DNA from: Gordionus sp. m RMFG-2023
Lineage: Eukaryota; Nematomorpha; Gordioida; Chordodea; Parachordodidae
Length of the DNA: 64,000 bases
NCBI RefSeq assembly: GCF_954871325.1
Contig: NC_088778.1
Span: 11,107,882-11,171,881, forward strand
Reading direction: 5' to 3'
Shown: one piece after another, positions 11,030 to 22,479 of the stretch
Position numbering within the stretch: position 1 is the stretch's first letter
Layout: each line of letters opens with the position of its first letter
Made by a program: the position numbers and the translations under genes
The notes under the pieces: generated by a model
What the model was told of the DNA's origin: nothing
The model's database searches: none
What the model saw: the letters and a program-made list of their open reading frames with translations, nothing else

Positions 11030-12190
11030 TTAATTAACAGTATATAATTTTTTAATAAGGTGAGATTTTAAATAAATCATAATATTGATATAAAATTCAG
11101 ATAATGTTTGATAAAATAATATTTTGATCTTTTTATCGGCCCAGAAACATATCAAGAAGTTGAAGGAATTATCTAACGTTGCAACTAATTGAAAAATAAT
11201 GATCAAATATGAGTTAAACTTGCTATAAGATACATTTTGCACAGAAATCACTAAAAATAGGATTGACATGGGAGCTGAACATAGTAAATATACGCATATT
11301 ATCACCAATATCAAATTAAAAATTCTTTTGTTCTCCTTCTTTAGAATTTCCTCGGCCAAGTTTCTAGTTCTGTGATTCAGCATTGTTTTCGTGGAAAGCA
11401 AAAACCTGTCTTTAACGAGCAGATAAAATTTGTTATTCATGTATCGCTTAAAGTGTAGCACAGTTTGGATATTTAGATAGAGATGCAGAAGCGCTGGTAT
11501 ATAAACCGTCAATATTTCACCGAGTAACGCAAAACAAAATAGTTCCTTTCTAACGCGCGTTATTAGAATTCCATGATAACGAGATTCAGTTGGTGTTGAA
11601 GTTGAAATTGACTCATTATTAAGATGACAAATTTCTACGATATGAAATCTATTTGCATGACATATAGCAAAAATGGCGCTTATCGAGAAGCACACCGAGA
11701 TAGCTAAGTATATTCGTTTTAAAGTTATCCATCCTTTGTATTTCAAGGGGTACTTTATAGCGATAAAGCGATCGAAGGCCATCAACAATATAATGAATCC
11801 ACAAAATCGCGTAATAAAAAAAAGAGCAACATTGATAACATAAGTCTGAAAATAGTTGTAATAATAGTTGTACCTGATGGTTAATTTGAAGTACATCATG
11901 TAATGGAAAAATATGGGGTTGAACAAGAGTACGAAACATGTCAGAAAATCTCCGTAACAAAGCCATTTTATGTAAACGTGGGCTAAGTGTTTTGGCTTAA
12001 TTTTGTCTAGTATAATTAGGAGCACAGAGTTTCCCATCATTCCTGTTATGCTAAAAGCTAGCCCAGGCCCACCTATTATCAAAAGAGATATAAATGCAAA
12101 ATTTTCGTCATTTTCAAAGATCGTTTCAAAGAATGATTGCTCGCACATATTTTTAGAACTGCCTTGAAACGAAAAATTTGTATTCATCAT
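11030..12190 (-). CDS. Class A GPCR, FMRFamide-receptor-like
   Basis: An uninterrupted 386-residue single-exon frame. Seven hydrophobic segments lie at about residues 33-61, 71-95, 112-142, 158-178, 215-243, 288-316 and 326-351. TM1 has the class A GN pair (GMMGNSVLL, 52-54). TM2 keeps an acidic residue (YGD, 79-81). TM3 ends in DRF (140-142) followed by IAIKYPLKY, the DRY-type G-protein contact. TM6 has CSAP (304-307) and TM7 NSFNFLICFW in place of NPxxY, a form common in invertebrate FMRFamide-type receptors. Possible N-glycosylation sites are N5, N192 and N319; C188 in the second outer loop is a candidate disulphide partner. It should act in the plasma membrane, probably for a neuropeptide; the ligand is inferred only. 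The start is the first of two adjacent Met codons. No element interrupts it. Confidence 0.9.
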   Translation of the reverse strand: MMNTNFSFQGSSKNMCEQSFFETIFENDENFAFISLLIIGGPGLAFSITGMMGNSVLLIILDKIKPKHLAHVYIKWLCYGDFLTCFVLLFNPIFFHYMMYFKLTIRYNYYYNYFQTYVINVALFFITRFCGFIILLMAFDRFIAIKYPLKYKGWITLKRIYLAISVCFSISAIFAICHANRFHIVEICHLNNESISTSTPTESRYHGILITRVRKELFCFALLGEILTVYIPALLHLYLNIQTVLHFKRYMNNKFYLLVKDRFLLSTKTMLNHRTRNLAEEILKKENKRIFNLILVIICVYLLCSAPMSILFLVISVQNVSYSKFNSYLIIIFQLVATLDNSFNFLICFWADKKIKILFYQTLSEFYINIMIYLKSHLIKKLYTVN

Positions 12191-13117
12191 AGGCTCATCA
12201 CCTTGAAAGTTTTTGTGATATATAAATTTTTAAAAACTTTTTTCCACAGAGGCAAAAAAATAGTTTAGAAATTTTAATATAATTTCTTTAATAAAAAATT
12301 ATTTATTTTTATGAATTTTTTTTATTAAAAATCTATCAAACTAAATATAAATAATTTATTAAGTTTGATTTGCACCCAAATTCCCTCAGTTGAAATACAT
12401 TATATAATAATATCCACTATTAATGACTAAATATACAGATTATCTTTTTTTTCCTCTACACAATTATTAAGTTGTTTACTTAAAAATTTAAAATCAATTA
12501 ATGTTATTGTTACCTTTCTAAGGTCAAGTTCACTATAAATTTCTCAGCCAATATGTAAATTCTAAGTACTATATTACATACCCTTTATAAACTTCTCCTT
12601 GACTTATCCTTATGTGTAATGCTTATTTAATTTTTTTTACTGATATGTTTTGTAAAAATTTCTTAAAAAACCCACTTAAAACGGATACATTTTATACATG
12701 ACATTAAAATTTGCCAAATTATACAGTGAAAGAGGGTATTTTCAGTTGTTAAAAGATACTTTTTAAAGTAGCTAGCTATCACTGCAAGATTGCTAGGTCT
12801 CCCTCATCAGCGGGAGACTCCCACAATTTTTTTAGTTTACGCGAAGACATCTCACTCCGGCATATACAGCAATTTTTAAATTTCTCCTGCACAATTCTTT
12901 TTTTTTTCAGCATTTTAACGTTTTTAATATATAAATAATAATTTTGAGAAACAGTAATTGATTATTTTTATATTTTTAAAATAAATTTTAAATATTTATT
13001 CAAAAAACCTGTCTAGTTTGTAAATTTCTTTCTACCCTTACTTTAATCATATGCTTTATTTTTAACCAATAAGATCAACATCTTTCAATCATATTTTATC
13101 ATTTTCATGTTTGTTTG
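12191..13117. other. Gene-free stretch 5' of the GPCR
   Basis: AT-rich DNA upstream of the receptor. The receptor's promoter should lie here, but no TATA box or initiator could be singled out against the composition. No element ends were seen apart from the one beginning at 13118. Confidence 0.35.
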
Positions 13118-13859
13118 CAGTGGCGTAGACAAGGGGGGGGGAGGGGTTGACCCCCCCCCCATAACCTCCGAAAAAATTTTTTTTAATTTAAAAAATATTT
13201 TTTATATAGAAAATTTTTTTAAAAAAATTTTTTTTTAATTTTTTTCTTATTGCGAATAATTTTATTTAAAATTTATAAATAAAATAGATATGAAAATAAA
13301 ATATATTTAAAAAAACTAGTGCTGTAAACTTTACTACAAAAAAGAAACGCGTTACCGTTACTCGTTACATCTGAAAAATGGTACGCGTTACCGTTACTCG
13401 TTACCATTTTCAAAAGATACGCGCTTTACCGACTTTTCAAAAAAGTAACGGGCTACTCGTTACTTAAAAAAATTAAATGTTATATATAATGCAAAAAAAT
13501 ATTTATTTTTTTCCGACAATATATAATAAAATAAAACTATACAAAAAGAACATATAAGATAAGATCTTTTTATAATCAAATTTTCATATATAATTATAAT
13601 ATGAATAAAATTATACAAAAATAATATATTATAAGATAACATATTTATGTAACAATTTTTTATTTATTTTTAACAACAATTGATTTTCAAAATTTTGATC
13701 AGATAAACATGAGCGCTTAGTACTCAACACAGCTTTCGCGCTAAACACGTTCAATTGGCGCAGAGGATGGGAGAGTGGTGTTATATTTAATAAACAAAAT
13801 TTTCAATTCGGTGAATTTATTAAAAATATTTAAGGAAATATCTTTATTTTAAAAAAAGC

Positions 13860-14621
13860 TTGAAAGATCATCTTCACAGAGATCTTCATTCATTTCCTCA
13901 TCAAAATTTTTTTTTATCATTATCTGAAAATATTAGTGTGTGTGTTGGGTAAAGGAATCAAGCCTGTTCTTTCTTTATCAATATCTTTTCTCAAACTGGA
14001 AATAAGTTCCAGCTTTCTTCCTTTATTGACCTCTAATTTTATCCAGGGCCAATCCAATTTAAATAGTGGGTGAATTATTGCCAATAGTATATAATCATCA
14101 TCATAGATGTGTTTGAATCTATTGAAAATATGATAGTCAAAATATAAATTATAAACAATATCTATGGCTTCCAGGATTGAATTAATAAATGGCTTACAAA
14201 ACTAAAAATTGTTTAAAGCCAATTTTTTAAGTTTTGATATTATAATGGTTATTAATGGGAGTGAGATATCCCAAATGCATATTTTCTTCGCTCTCTAAAA
14301 TTGAAAGAGCCGTAGCTATCGGTTCCATAACGTATTAAATCATATATATACATATCATATTTTAATTAACACTAACCATACAATATTTATCTATGAGCGA
14401 CTTGTAGTTATCTGAAAATCTCTGTAATCCAGATTTGTCGCAAGATTCATCAAATTTTTGTAATTCACCTTAATAAGACTATTTATTAATTTTACAGAGT
14501 TATAGAAAGAATTCCATCTTGTTACAACAGGTTTAATCAAATATCTTCCCATATTTTCCTTAAAAATGGCTGCATAGTTAGAAGATTTTAGCGTTTTTAT
14601 TTTTATTTTTGCGTTTTCCAA
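13860..14621 (-). pseudogene. hAT transposase relic inside the 4.1-kb element
   Basis: The minus strand encodes KPVVTRWNSFYNSVKLINSL at 14391-14621, the typical RWNS.Y.s...l segment of hAT transposases. Further downstream in other frames come pieces resembling HPLFKLDW and a late segment ending near 13860. Several stops and frameshifts separate these pieces, so it is not functional. It lies inside a pair of hAT-type ends, which supports it being the remains of that element's own transposase. Confidence 0.65.
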
Positions 14622-14779
14622 TTTATTTTCACGTTTTAGTATTTAATTTATTTTTATATGTTTTAATATTTTAAGTTATATAATCTTTTAGATAAACAGG
14701 TTTTTGTCTACTATATCGGTCTAGGAGTCGGTATTACAATATTTTTATCATTAGTTTTAATATTATTTGTCCTCACTTC

Positions 14780-15360
14780 CGTCCTTCTTAGGAGAATCGT
14801 GGTATGCAAATGTGTTATAGCATTCTCTCTTTCTTAATTGGTCCAGGTGTTTCCTTGTAATACCTTTTTCTGTATAGACTTGGAACATAGTGTCACTTTC
14901 CTTCAAATTAATTGTCCCTTTGTCCCATGTGTCATTCCCTTGTACTTTATACCAAACAAAATCTCCTATATTAAAGGTTCTATTTCGTGGAAGTAACGTT
15001 TATTTTATTCTCCTTCTCCTCCAACGGTCTCAATAAGTCCCATTTAACTCTAATATCACGGTTGAACATTCTCTTAGACGGTGTAACTCCTGTAGTGTCA
15101 TTACGCGTATTTCTGTAATTAAATAAAAAATTTTCAAGTGCGATGTCTAAATCTATTTTGATATTCCTTTTCATATGTGTTTTGAACGTTCATACCATGT
15201 GTTCTACCTGGTCATTGGATTGCTGGTGATAAGCAGATGTGAGCACATGTTTGATACCATAATCATTGCAAAATTTTTCAAAATCACTACTTGTGAAGTT
15301 AGTGCCGTTATCGGTCACTTTAGTTTCGGGTATTCCATATAGCGAAATAGTTTTAAAAAT
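14780..15360 (-). mobile_element. Ty3-type integrase fossil
   Basis: The minus strand shows the integrase segment with DNGTNFTSS, a YHQQSN stretch, and a later LDIALENFLFNYRNTRND region closely related to the integrase of the element at 36891-41682. Only this part of the element is visible. It is a broken fossil with several breaks, older than that better-preserved relative, and lies within the 4.1-kb hAT-type element. Confidence 0.8.
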
Positions 15361-15471
15361 TTATTATAAATGTTAAATTATATATATTTTTTTAAATACC
15401 ATTAAGAATAACAAGAATACTTAAATTTTATTGTAATCTTATTTTTTAAAAAATAGTTGTGTATAATAAAT

Positions 15472-16517
15472 GGTTAGGGTACCTTTTCAGGGGAAATTAT
15501 TTTTGTTATTTTTTAATGTTATTTTTTTATGCGATTTTTTTTTATGTAATTTTTTTATGAAAGCTATTGTTTTTATGTTATTTTTTTATGATTGGTTCAT
15601 TTTCTTATTGGTTAATTTTTTATTTAAGATATTTTTAAATTAATATATCTTTTTTTATTTAAGATATTTTAAAATAATTTTTTCTAAAATTTAAAATTCG
15701 TACAATTATTTAAAGGAAGTGAATGGGGGCAAAGGTAGAGGGCTAGGGGTAAGGGGTAAAATTATTAGATTATGTACAATGCGGGTAGGTTTGGGGTTAA
15801 ATTTTTGATAGATGAAACTTCGCTATTTAAAATTTATTTGGTTGATTCTTTCTATACATTCCCTCTATACAAACTTAATATGATACCTTCTATACAAACT
15901 TAATATGATTCCTTCTATACAAACTTAATATGATTCCTTCTATACAAACTTAAAATGATTCCTTCTATATAAACTTAATATTATTCCTTCTATACAAACT
16001 TAATATGATTCCTTCTATACAAACTTAATATGAATAATTTTTTCTAAAATTTGTATAAAGAATTTAATTTTTTTTAGTGATAACACTATAATTAAAGAAG
16101 ATTCCAAAAATAAATAAAATTTAAGCATAACAATCGAAATAATTTATTCATTAAATTGAAATATACTATTAAAATTTATACAATCATTAATAAAATGAAT
16201 AAAAACATCAAAACGATTTAATAATCTACAATCATTAATAAAATGAATAAAAACATCAAAACGATTTAATAATCTATATTTTCGAAAATATCTATAAAAA
16301 AATTATTTTAAAATATCTTAAATAAAAAAAGATATATTAATTTAAAAATATCTTAAATAAAAAATTAACCAATAAGAAAATGAACCAATCATAAAAAAAT
16401 AACATAAAAAAAATAGTTTTCATAAAAAAATTACATAAAAAAAATCGCATAAAAAAATAACAAAAAATAACATTAAAAAATAACAAAAATAATTGCCCCT
16501 GAAAAGGTACCCTAACC
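15472..16517. mobile_element. Fold-back element with long inverted repeats, 1,046 bp
   Basis: The two ends are inverted copies over about 200 bp: 15472 onward reads GGTTAGGGTACCTTTTCAGG and the sequence ending at 16517 is its reverse complement. Both arms continue through runs of ttatttttttatg-type words. The tetramer aaat flanks both ends (15468-15471 and 16518-16521), suggesting a 4-base target duplication. The centre holds a 25-bp minisatellite. No transposase is present and the superfamily is not recognised. Confidence 0.8.
15860..16034. repeat. 25-bp minisatellite, 7 copies
   Basis: The unit ccttctatacaaacttaata plus tgatt is repeated seven times head to tail with few changes, inside the loop of the fold-back element. 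Confidence 0.95.
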
Positions 16518-16941
16518 AAATTTTTAATATAATAATCTGTATAAAAAATTTATACTTTCAAATTTATTTTATTTGTACTATAAATACATGGTTAAATAAT
16601 AAGATGCTATATATAGTATTTTAATAATAAAATCTATAATGAAATTTAAATAAAATTTTTTAAAATCATTTCATGATTAAGTTTTTATATGTTTAAAATA
16701 ATTATATATTAATTCATTCTTTACTTTCAAATGTTTTTTTAAGTGAGCTACTTGACATTGACGTTGAAATATTTTCGTTGGGACATAATTTACATTTACA
16801 AAGTGTAGACTTGGTACCATTAATTTTCTTAATTGGTTTAAAATATAATTCAAATTGGGGCCAGGGAAGGGTTAAATCTTCTTCATCTGAAGAAGTAAGT
16901 ACTATGGATATAATATTCTTTTAAATAAATTATAAATTAAT

Positions 16942-17075
16942 CAGAGTTGTATAAAAATGTGCTATCTGTATCTGTTTCTAGATAGATTTTTGATTAAATA
17001 ATCTGTATCTAGATATTATTTTAGACGTTGTATCTGTATCTAGATCCATTTAAAAAGTATCTTTTAACAACTCTG
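16942..17075. mobile_element. hAT MITE, 134 bp, perfect 8-bp TSD
   Basis: It starts CAGAGTTGTATAAAAA and ends (inverted) CAGAGTTGTTAAAAGA. The octamer aaattaat flanks both ends exactly (16934-16941 and 17076-17083). The interior repeats tgtatctgtatctaga-type words, typical hAT subterminal repeats. Confidence 0.93.
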
Positions 17076-19179
17076 AAATTAATAAATAATATCATTATAT
17101 TTACTTTGAATTTTGATTGAATATTAATTTCGACTGATAATTTAACAACGAGAATTTTAAAAAAAATGTTGGAAGTGGTTGATATGAATTAAAACTCGGC
17201 TAAGATTATTAATATTAAGAATTAAAAAATAAAAAATAAATAAAAGTAATTTTATAATACAATAATATATGTTTTTCTTTTTATTGATATTTTTTAAGAA
17301 AAAATATAAAGTAACGAGTAAAGTAACGTTTTGCGTTACCGTTACTCAAAAAAAGAAAAGCGATACGTTACTCGTTACCTATAGATGAAGGTAACGAATG
17401 GCGTTTTTTTGACTTTACTTCACAGCACTAAAATAAGCAAATAAAAATTTTCAATTTTAAATGATAACATGGTTTAATAATATATATATTAAAAATTTTA
17501 TGTAAAATATTAAATAACAAGAAAAATATATTGTAAAATATTAAATAACAATAAAAATATATTGTAAATTTTTCTAGCATAGTTAAATTAAATTTTTATA
17601 AATTTAATAATAAAATTTATATTGTTAAACTAATTAGATTTTAAAAATTTTAATTAATTTTTTATAATTTTTAAATAAAAGAAAAATCATTTAATTTGGT
17701 AAATATAATGAGAAAGTAAAGGTGATAACTAATATGTTTGGGATTTAAAATGTTGCATTTTTGCGTTAAAAAAAATGCATTATGCAAATCGTAAACAAAA
17801 ATAATGTTTTATTAAAATTATTAAGTTATTATTTAGATCCCCGTCTATGTAACTGAGAAAAAATGCGTGATATTTGTAGATTTTTTCATACTTTAACAGT
17901 TTTAACAAGTGGGATGTAGAACTTTTTATTTTTCGCTTGGGATACTATGTAAATGTTGATTAAAGAAAAGGGATATATAATGGAGAAATTATGATGCGAA
18001 AAATGATTATTTTTGTTAACTAAAATTTTAATTTTTACTTTTTAATTTTTTACTTTTATTTTTCTTATATTAATTTTATTTTTCTTTTATTTTGATTATG
18101 TTTGTTACTTTGTATTTGATTATAGTTAATTATTTAATAAAGATTAATAATTAGATTTTAGTATATATATATTTTTTTTTTAGGTTCCAACTTTCTCAAT
18201 AAGCAAAAACTCTCAATTGTAACAATGGTGTTGGAGAGAGGAGGCGACAGGGCAATTACAACTTTTCAGTCTAATGCAAATCAATATATACGGTGGGAAA
18301 ACGTGTCAAACTGTATTCTAATACAGAAAAAAAAATTCCAGAAGAACGTAAGAAAAGTGTGTAAATAAAAGTGAAAAAGAAAAATTATTTTGATAAGATT
18401 ATGTTTATGTAGGAATATAAAATCTAAAATTAAAAACAAAGGTAACATTCATAGTAAATAAGATATAAAGAAATTTGTGTTTAGTTATTTAAAGGTGATA
18501 ATTAGGAATTTTATATTTAGAAGTTACTGGTAAACTAAAACCATTTGAATTTTGAAATAGAGACTATGATATTTTAGATTTTCGAATTATTATAAATTGA
18601 TCACTAGAAATAACTATGACAAAGAAAAAGAAACATAAATTGCGAAGATTAAAATTATACTAAAATTTAAAAATTCGGCGAGTAAGATTAGAATATAAAT
18701 TTATTGTTAGAATATAGTTGCTGTTGTAATTAAATTCTTATTGAAGATATACGTTTAACTTTTATTTTAAGGGCTGCGAGAGATAAAACAGCCTCAAGGA
18801 TTTGATATGTGAATGTAGTATAATATTAGGTTGTAGATTAACCAAAAATCTTCATAAAGAGAAACGGCTTTTGTCATTAGAAAATTTATGCCGCAATAGA
18901 GCTCAATTAGAGATCGGATTTTTATGTTTTGAATCAAATAAGATTTTAAGGCAATTAGGCAACGTTATTCTAATAATAGTAAAAAGATAGAGAAATACTA
19001 AAATGATAAGATTTATTTTAAATTGTTTTAATCGGTTTTAGATAGAAGAAAATATCGTGCAGAATGAAGAAATAATTTTTTTTAATAATGATATGGATAT
19101 GAAATACTTTGAAAAAAAGAGACTTCTTTTTGAAATAAAAAGTACGTTTTTTTTAAAATAAGTTGTGCTAGAACTAGAG

Positions 19180-19490
19180 AATCATAGGTTCTGATGGAAT
19201 GAAATTGATGATATACACAATTGTGTGAATCATATTTTCAGATAGAATGAAATTAATGAGACATAATTATGAGAATCATATTTTCAGATAGAATGAAATT
19301 GATGATAGACATAATTGTGAGATTCATAATTTATAAAGGAACAAATTGATGTTAGACACAATTATGAGAATCATAATTTCTGATGGAATGAAATTGATGA
19401 TAGACATAATTATGAGAATCATATTTTCGGATAGAATGAAATTGATGATAGACATAATTATAGAATAAAATTGATGATAGACATAATTGA
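19180..19490. repeat. Degenerate minisatellite, unit about 48 bp, about 6 copies
   Basis: The phrases gagaatcatattttcagata, gaatgaaattgatgatagac and ataattatga recur in the same order about six times with substitutions and partial units. Confidence 0.85.
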
Positions 19491-20279
19491 TTTGTTTTTT
19501 AACAAGTATGCGAGAGTTATGAGAATCATAATTTTGGTGTGTTGAGAAACAAAGAGACTTGCGAGAAGATAAGTCAGTTTTGGTGAAAAAGAATAAAAAA
19601 GATATTTATTCCACTTGTTTTTGAACAAGGCGTGAACCACATAAAGAAGAAAAGAAATAGATATTTTCTTTTTCTTTTAAGAATAGGTGTGTACCACAAG
19701 AAGACAAGATGTTTTTGAATAAAAATTTAGAACTAAGATTTTTTTAGATTCCAGATATTCAAGAGAATTTTAGATATAGATTCAACGGTAGATAGACATG
19801 TTTACAAAGGATGTGGATTAATAGCTAAAGGACGATTACCTACAAAGGGCTCAAGGGAGATATGGATTTGGACTTCATTGAGGGTAGAGGGGTGATAGAA
19901 TTTGACATAATAGTATAATTAATTTAGCGTATTTTGACTATGTATTATAATTTTAAGATTTAATTTAGAGAAAAAAACGAGAAGAATATCGAAGTTAAGT
20001 TATTTAATAGATTATGTAAGGAAAAATTAGATTAGAGGCGATAACCTTATACATTAAAACAAAGTGGTTACATGATATATTTTATTGCTAATTTGAGAAT
20101 GAATAGTGATAAAATATTTCAGAAGTTATAAAGGGTTAAATAGATTATTTTAGGTAGAAGTATTAGATGCGATTACCCGAAACCTTAAGACAAAGATCAA
20201 TGAGAATAAAGATATCTTAAGACAAATTCGATATCCTGGCAAGTGCTAACTGTCGTAGAAGACTCGAAAATTAAAGATC

Positions 20280-20880
20280 GATACAGTTATAAGAATTAGA
20301 TGAAAGGAGCTAAACAATTACAAGAGAACGTTGGAAACAAGAGAACAGATGGTCAAGACGTTCACGCTGCAATCGTTAATCGCTGACCAATATAGCCAGG
20401 TGTTTACTGAAACTCTAGTCTAAGATACGAAAGTCGATGACCTTTGAGATAAGAATTCGTGGAAACAATAGTAATCGCAGACAAATTATCGCCAATCATT
20501 TTCCGAGGAAAAGCGTTGATCAATTACAAGAGAACATTTTAAACAAGAAACTAGATAGAACAAATGTTCGAGACGTTCATGCTGCAATCGTTAATAGCTT
20601 ACTCATATCGCCAATTGTTGACGGAAACTTTAGTCTAAGATACGAAAGTTGATGATCATAGAGACCAGAATTCTGGGAAACAATCGTTAATATCAGACAA
20701 ATTATCGTCAAGCTTGACAGAGTTAAAGAGTCAATAGGTTAATACAAAAGAACGTTAGAAATAGGCGACTAGCAAGAACTACTGGTCAATGCTGTCAAGC
20801 TACAATCGTTAACAAAAGTCGTCATCGTTTACCAGATAATATGCTAATCATTAATTACCAGAAACCGTTAGAAATAAGCA
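20280..20880. repeat. Degenerate tandem repeat, unit about 216 bp
   Basis: gctgcaatcgttaat recurs at about 20365 and 20581, and gtctaagatacgaaagt recurs at about 20418 and 20633, giving a period near 216. A weaker third copy (caagctacaatcgttaac) follows near 20800. Confidence 0.75.
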
Positions 20881-21257
20881 AAGACTAGGATAATTTACCA
20901 AGGTTAAGACGAAATATAATTAAAAAGAGACTAAAAGAATGTATCGGGAATCATGATAACAGAAGTGAATCGAGTTCGTCAATTGCCTATAGAGATCAAG
21001 AGATAATCGTTTACAAGGGGTTGACAAGAAACAGAAGGATTCAAGAATTTCATATTGTAATCGGATACAAACAGTTCTTAGAAGTGAAGAATATTAGACA
21101 ATAGACTGCCGTCGTTAGAAACTAGAAGACATTAAAGATTACGAATAGATTTGGTGGAGATACAAGATCGGTAAAGTCGAAATTGAAAGAAGTTGGTCAT
21201 TCGCTGATTGGTGGGTCTAACTTAAGTGGAAGGAAGAAATGTGATAATATTTTTCAG

Positions 21258-21448
21258 TTCTGCTCCCCCCCCCCCTCATTCACCATCTTAAAAAGTTTTA
21301 AATTTTTTACTTTGCTAATATATTGAATGACTTATTAGCTTGATAATGTATAACAGCTGCAGTAAAAATGAAAATTTTATTAGGTATTTTATCAATTATA
21401 TTTTACTAGCATATTATTTTACATGGATCAATCCTGGCTACGCCACTG
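21258..21448. mobile_element. MITE-like fragment ending in CAGTGGCGTAGCCAGGAT
   Basis: The right end, read inward, is CAGTGGCGTAGCCAGGATTG, the same as the end at 7137. The other side has a long C run (about 21264-21275). No coding content. It may be an isolated end of a larger dismembered element. Confidence 0.5.
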
Positions 21449-21959
21449 CACTGTGTTTGTATATAAAATTATAGGGCTAGGCGCTTAATTATTAATTATC
21501 ACGTTTAAATATATAATAAGGTAATATTGTACTTATTTCAATGATAATTATTTTATTTATTATAGTTCAATCACATTATTAATAGCTATATTCTATTTTT
21601 AGGTTGTCCATCCTCATGAACCATATATAGTGTAATTTATATAATTACGAAAAAGAACTATTATGGACCCTTCTTATATATGTGTAAGTCAAGGGTATAA
21701 TTACAAAAAAAAACTATATTGTATTGCTAATTTGATCCCTCCCCTCCCCACTCCCCTCCCAATTTAATTGATTTGTTTCTATACTAATCATTGTTATTTA
21801 ACTATTTCTCTCTAATTGTTTCTTATAAATTAATATAAAGTAAAATTTTTAATTGATAGCCTTAAACCTTCATTATCTTCAAAAAAATATATTAACAAAA
21901 TAAAATCGTTACTAATATGTAACATAGTGTTGATGATTATGAGAATGATGTAATAATAA

Positions 21960-22447
21960 TTAATAATTTAGATTTGATAAAAAAAGAAACTTTGATTGAT
22001 GGAGATCAATTGCAGATTAAAGGATATAGAGCGTTGGGAAAATTGTTGAACATTAAGAATGATTGTATTTTTAAGGGAGAACAAATTTTTGTTCCTCATA
22101 GTCTAAGAAAAGATTTTCTTAAGGTGCTACATGAGGATCATATTGGGTTGCTTGGGATGTTAGATATGATGGAAAGATATTTTTGGTGGCCAGGAGTGAA
22201 TAAAGATATTAAAGAAATGGTTTTTAGGTGCAACATGTGCATGGTTAATGCGCCTAAATTACCGAAAGTTAAACAAAATTATTGGGTACAGCCGAACAAG
22301 TCATGGTACCGACCGAGTATATGTTGATTTTTTTGGTCCGATTAAATTTTATGGATTTGTAATGATTGATGGATACTCTCGCTGGCTGGAGATTATTAAG
22401 GTTAAGAACATTAATTTGTTTACCGCTATTATGGTTTTTTTAAAATG
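21960..22447 (+). mobile_element. Ty3-type integrase fossil
   Basis: The integrase zinc-binding region is visible (LHEDHIGLLG, YFWWPGVNKDI, then a C-x2-C pair), followed by the start of the catalytic core (VDFFGPI, DGYSRWLEI). Only this part of the element remains and no LTRs were paired with it. It is a broken fossil, different from the family at 36891-41682. Confidence 0.85.
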
Positions 22448-22479
22448 ATATTTTACGGCATTTTTTAAATATTTTAAGC

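Larger units (their letters stand above)
13317..17430. mobile_element. 4.1-kb hAT-type element with GTTACTCGTTAC subterminal repeats
   Basis: Terminal inverted repeats are TAGTGCTGTAAACTTTACT at the left and (inverted) TAGTGCTGTGAAGTAAAGT at the right. Inside both ends lie several copies of gcgttaccgttactcgttac and its variants (13349-13465 and 17308-17380). The flanking octamers aaaaaaac and aaataagc agree at six of eight positions. Inside it are a hAT transposase relic, a Ty3 integrase fossil, a fold-back element and a MITE, so it was itself a target several times. It is inserted into the older element that begins at 13118. Confidence 0.75.
13118..17755 (+). mobile_element. Old hAT-like element split by a later insertion
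   Basis: The left end is CAGTGGCGTAGACAAGG with G and C runs, then cataacctccgaaaaaattt. The same order occurs inverted at 8990-9028. The sequence resumes at 17431 after the nested element: 17555-17745 is a reverse-complement match to about 8700-8880, sharing tttctagcatagttaaatt and atgtttgggatt. Its outer right end cannot be fixed. The end at 21448 is similar, but the intervening DNA could not be tied to this family. Confidence 0.55.
17756..21240. other. Purine-rich region of unknown identity with tandem repeats
   Basis: From about 18200 to 21240 the plus strand is strikingly rich in A and G. I found no coding frame with recognisable homology; a 62-codon frame at 18802-18990 has none. Two tandem-repeat blocks lie inside. 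The 3' edge, agtggaaggaagaaatgtga, looks like a purine tract followed by TG, as at the start of a 3' LTR, so a badly decayed LTR element is possible but unproven. Confidence 0.35.

Noticed and set aside
11649-11966. A 105-codon frame on the same strand as the GPCR
   Set aside because: It is an out-of-frame shadow of the receptor, which has clear seven-segment structure in its own frame.
18802-18990. A 62-codon frame in the purine-rich region
   Set aside because: No family resemblance and no support from flanking sequence; length is within chance expectation.
13118-21448. A single giant element bounded by CAGTGGCGTAGAC at 13118 and CAGTGGCGTAGCC at 21448
   Set aside because: Both flanks contain tgtttgt, but the offset is wrong for a clean duplication and the end sequences differ, so the pairing is not secure.
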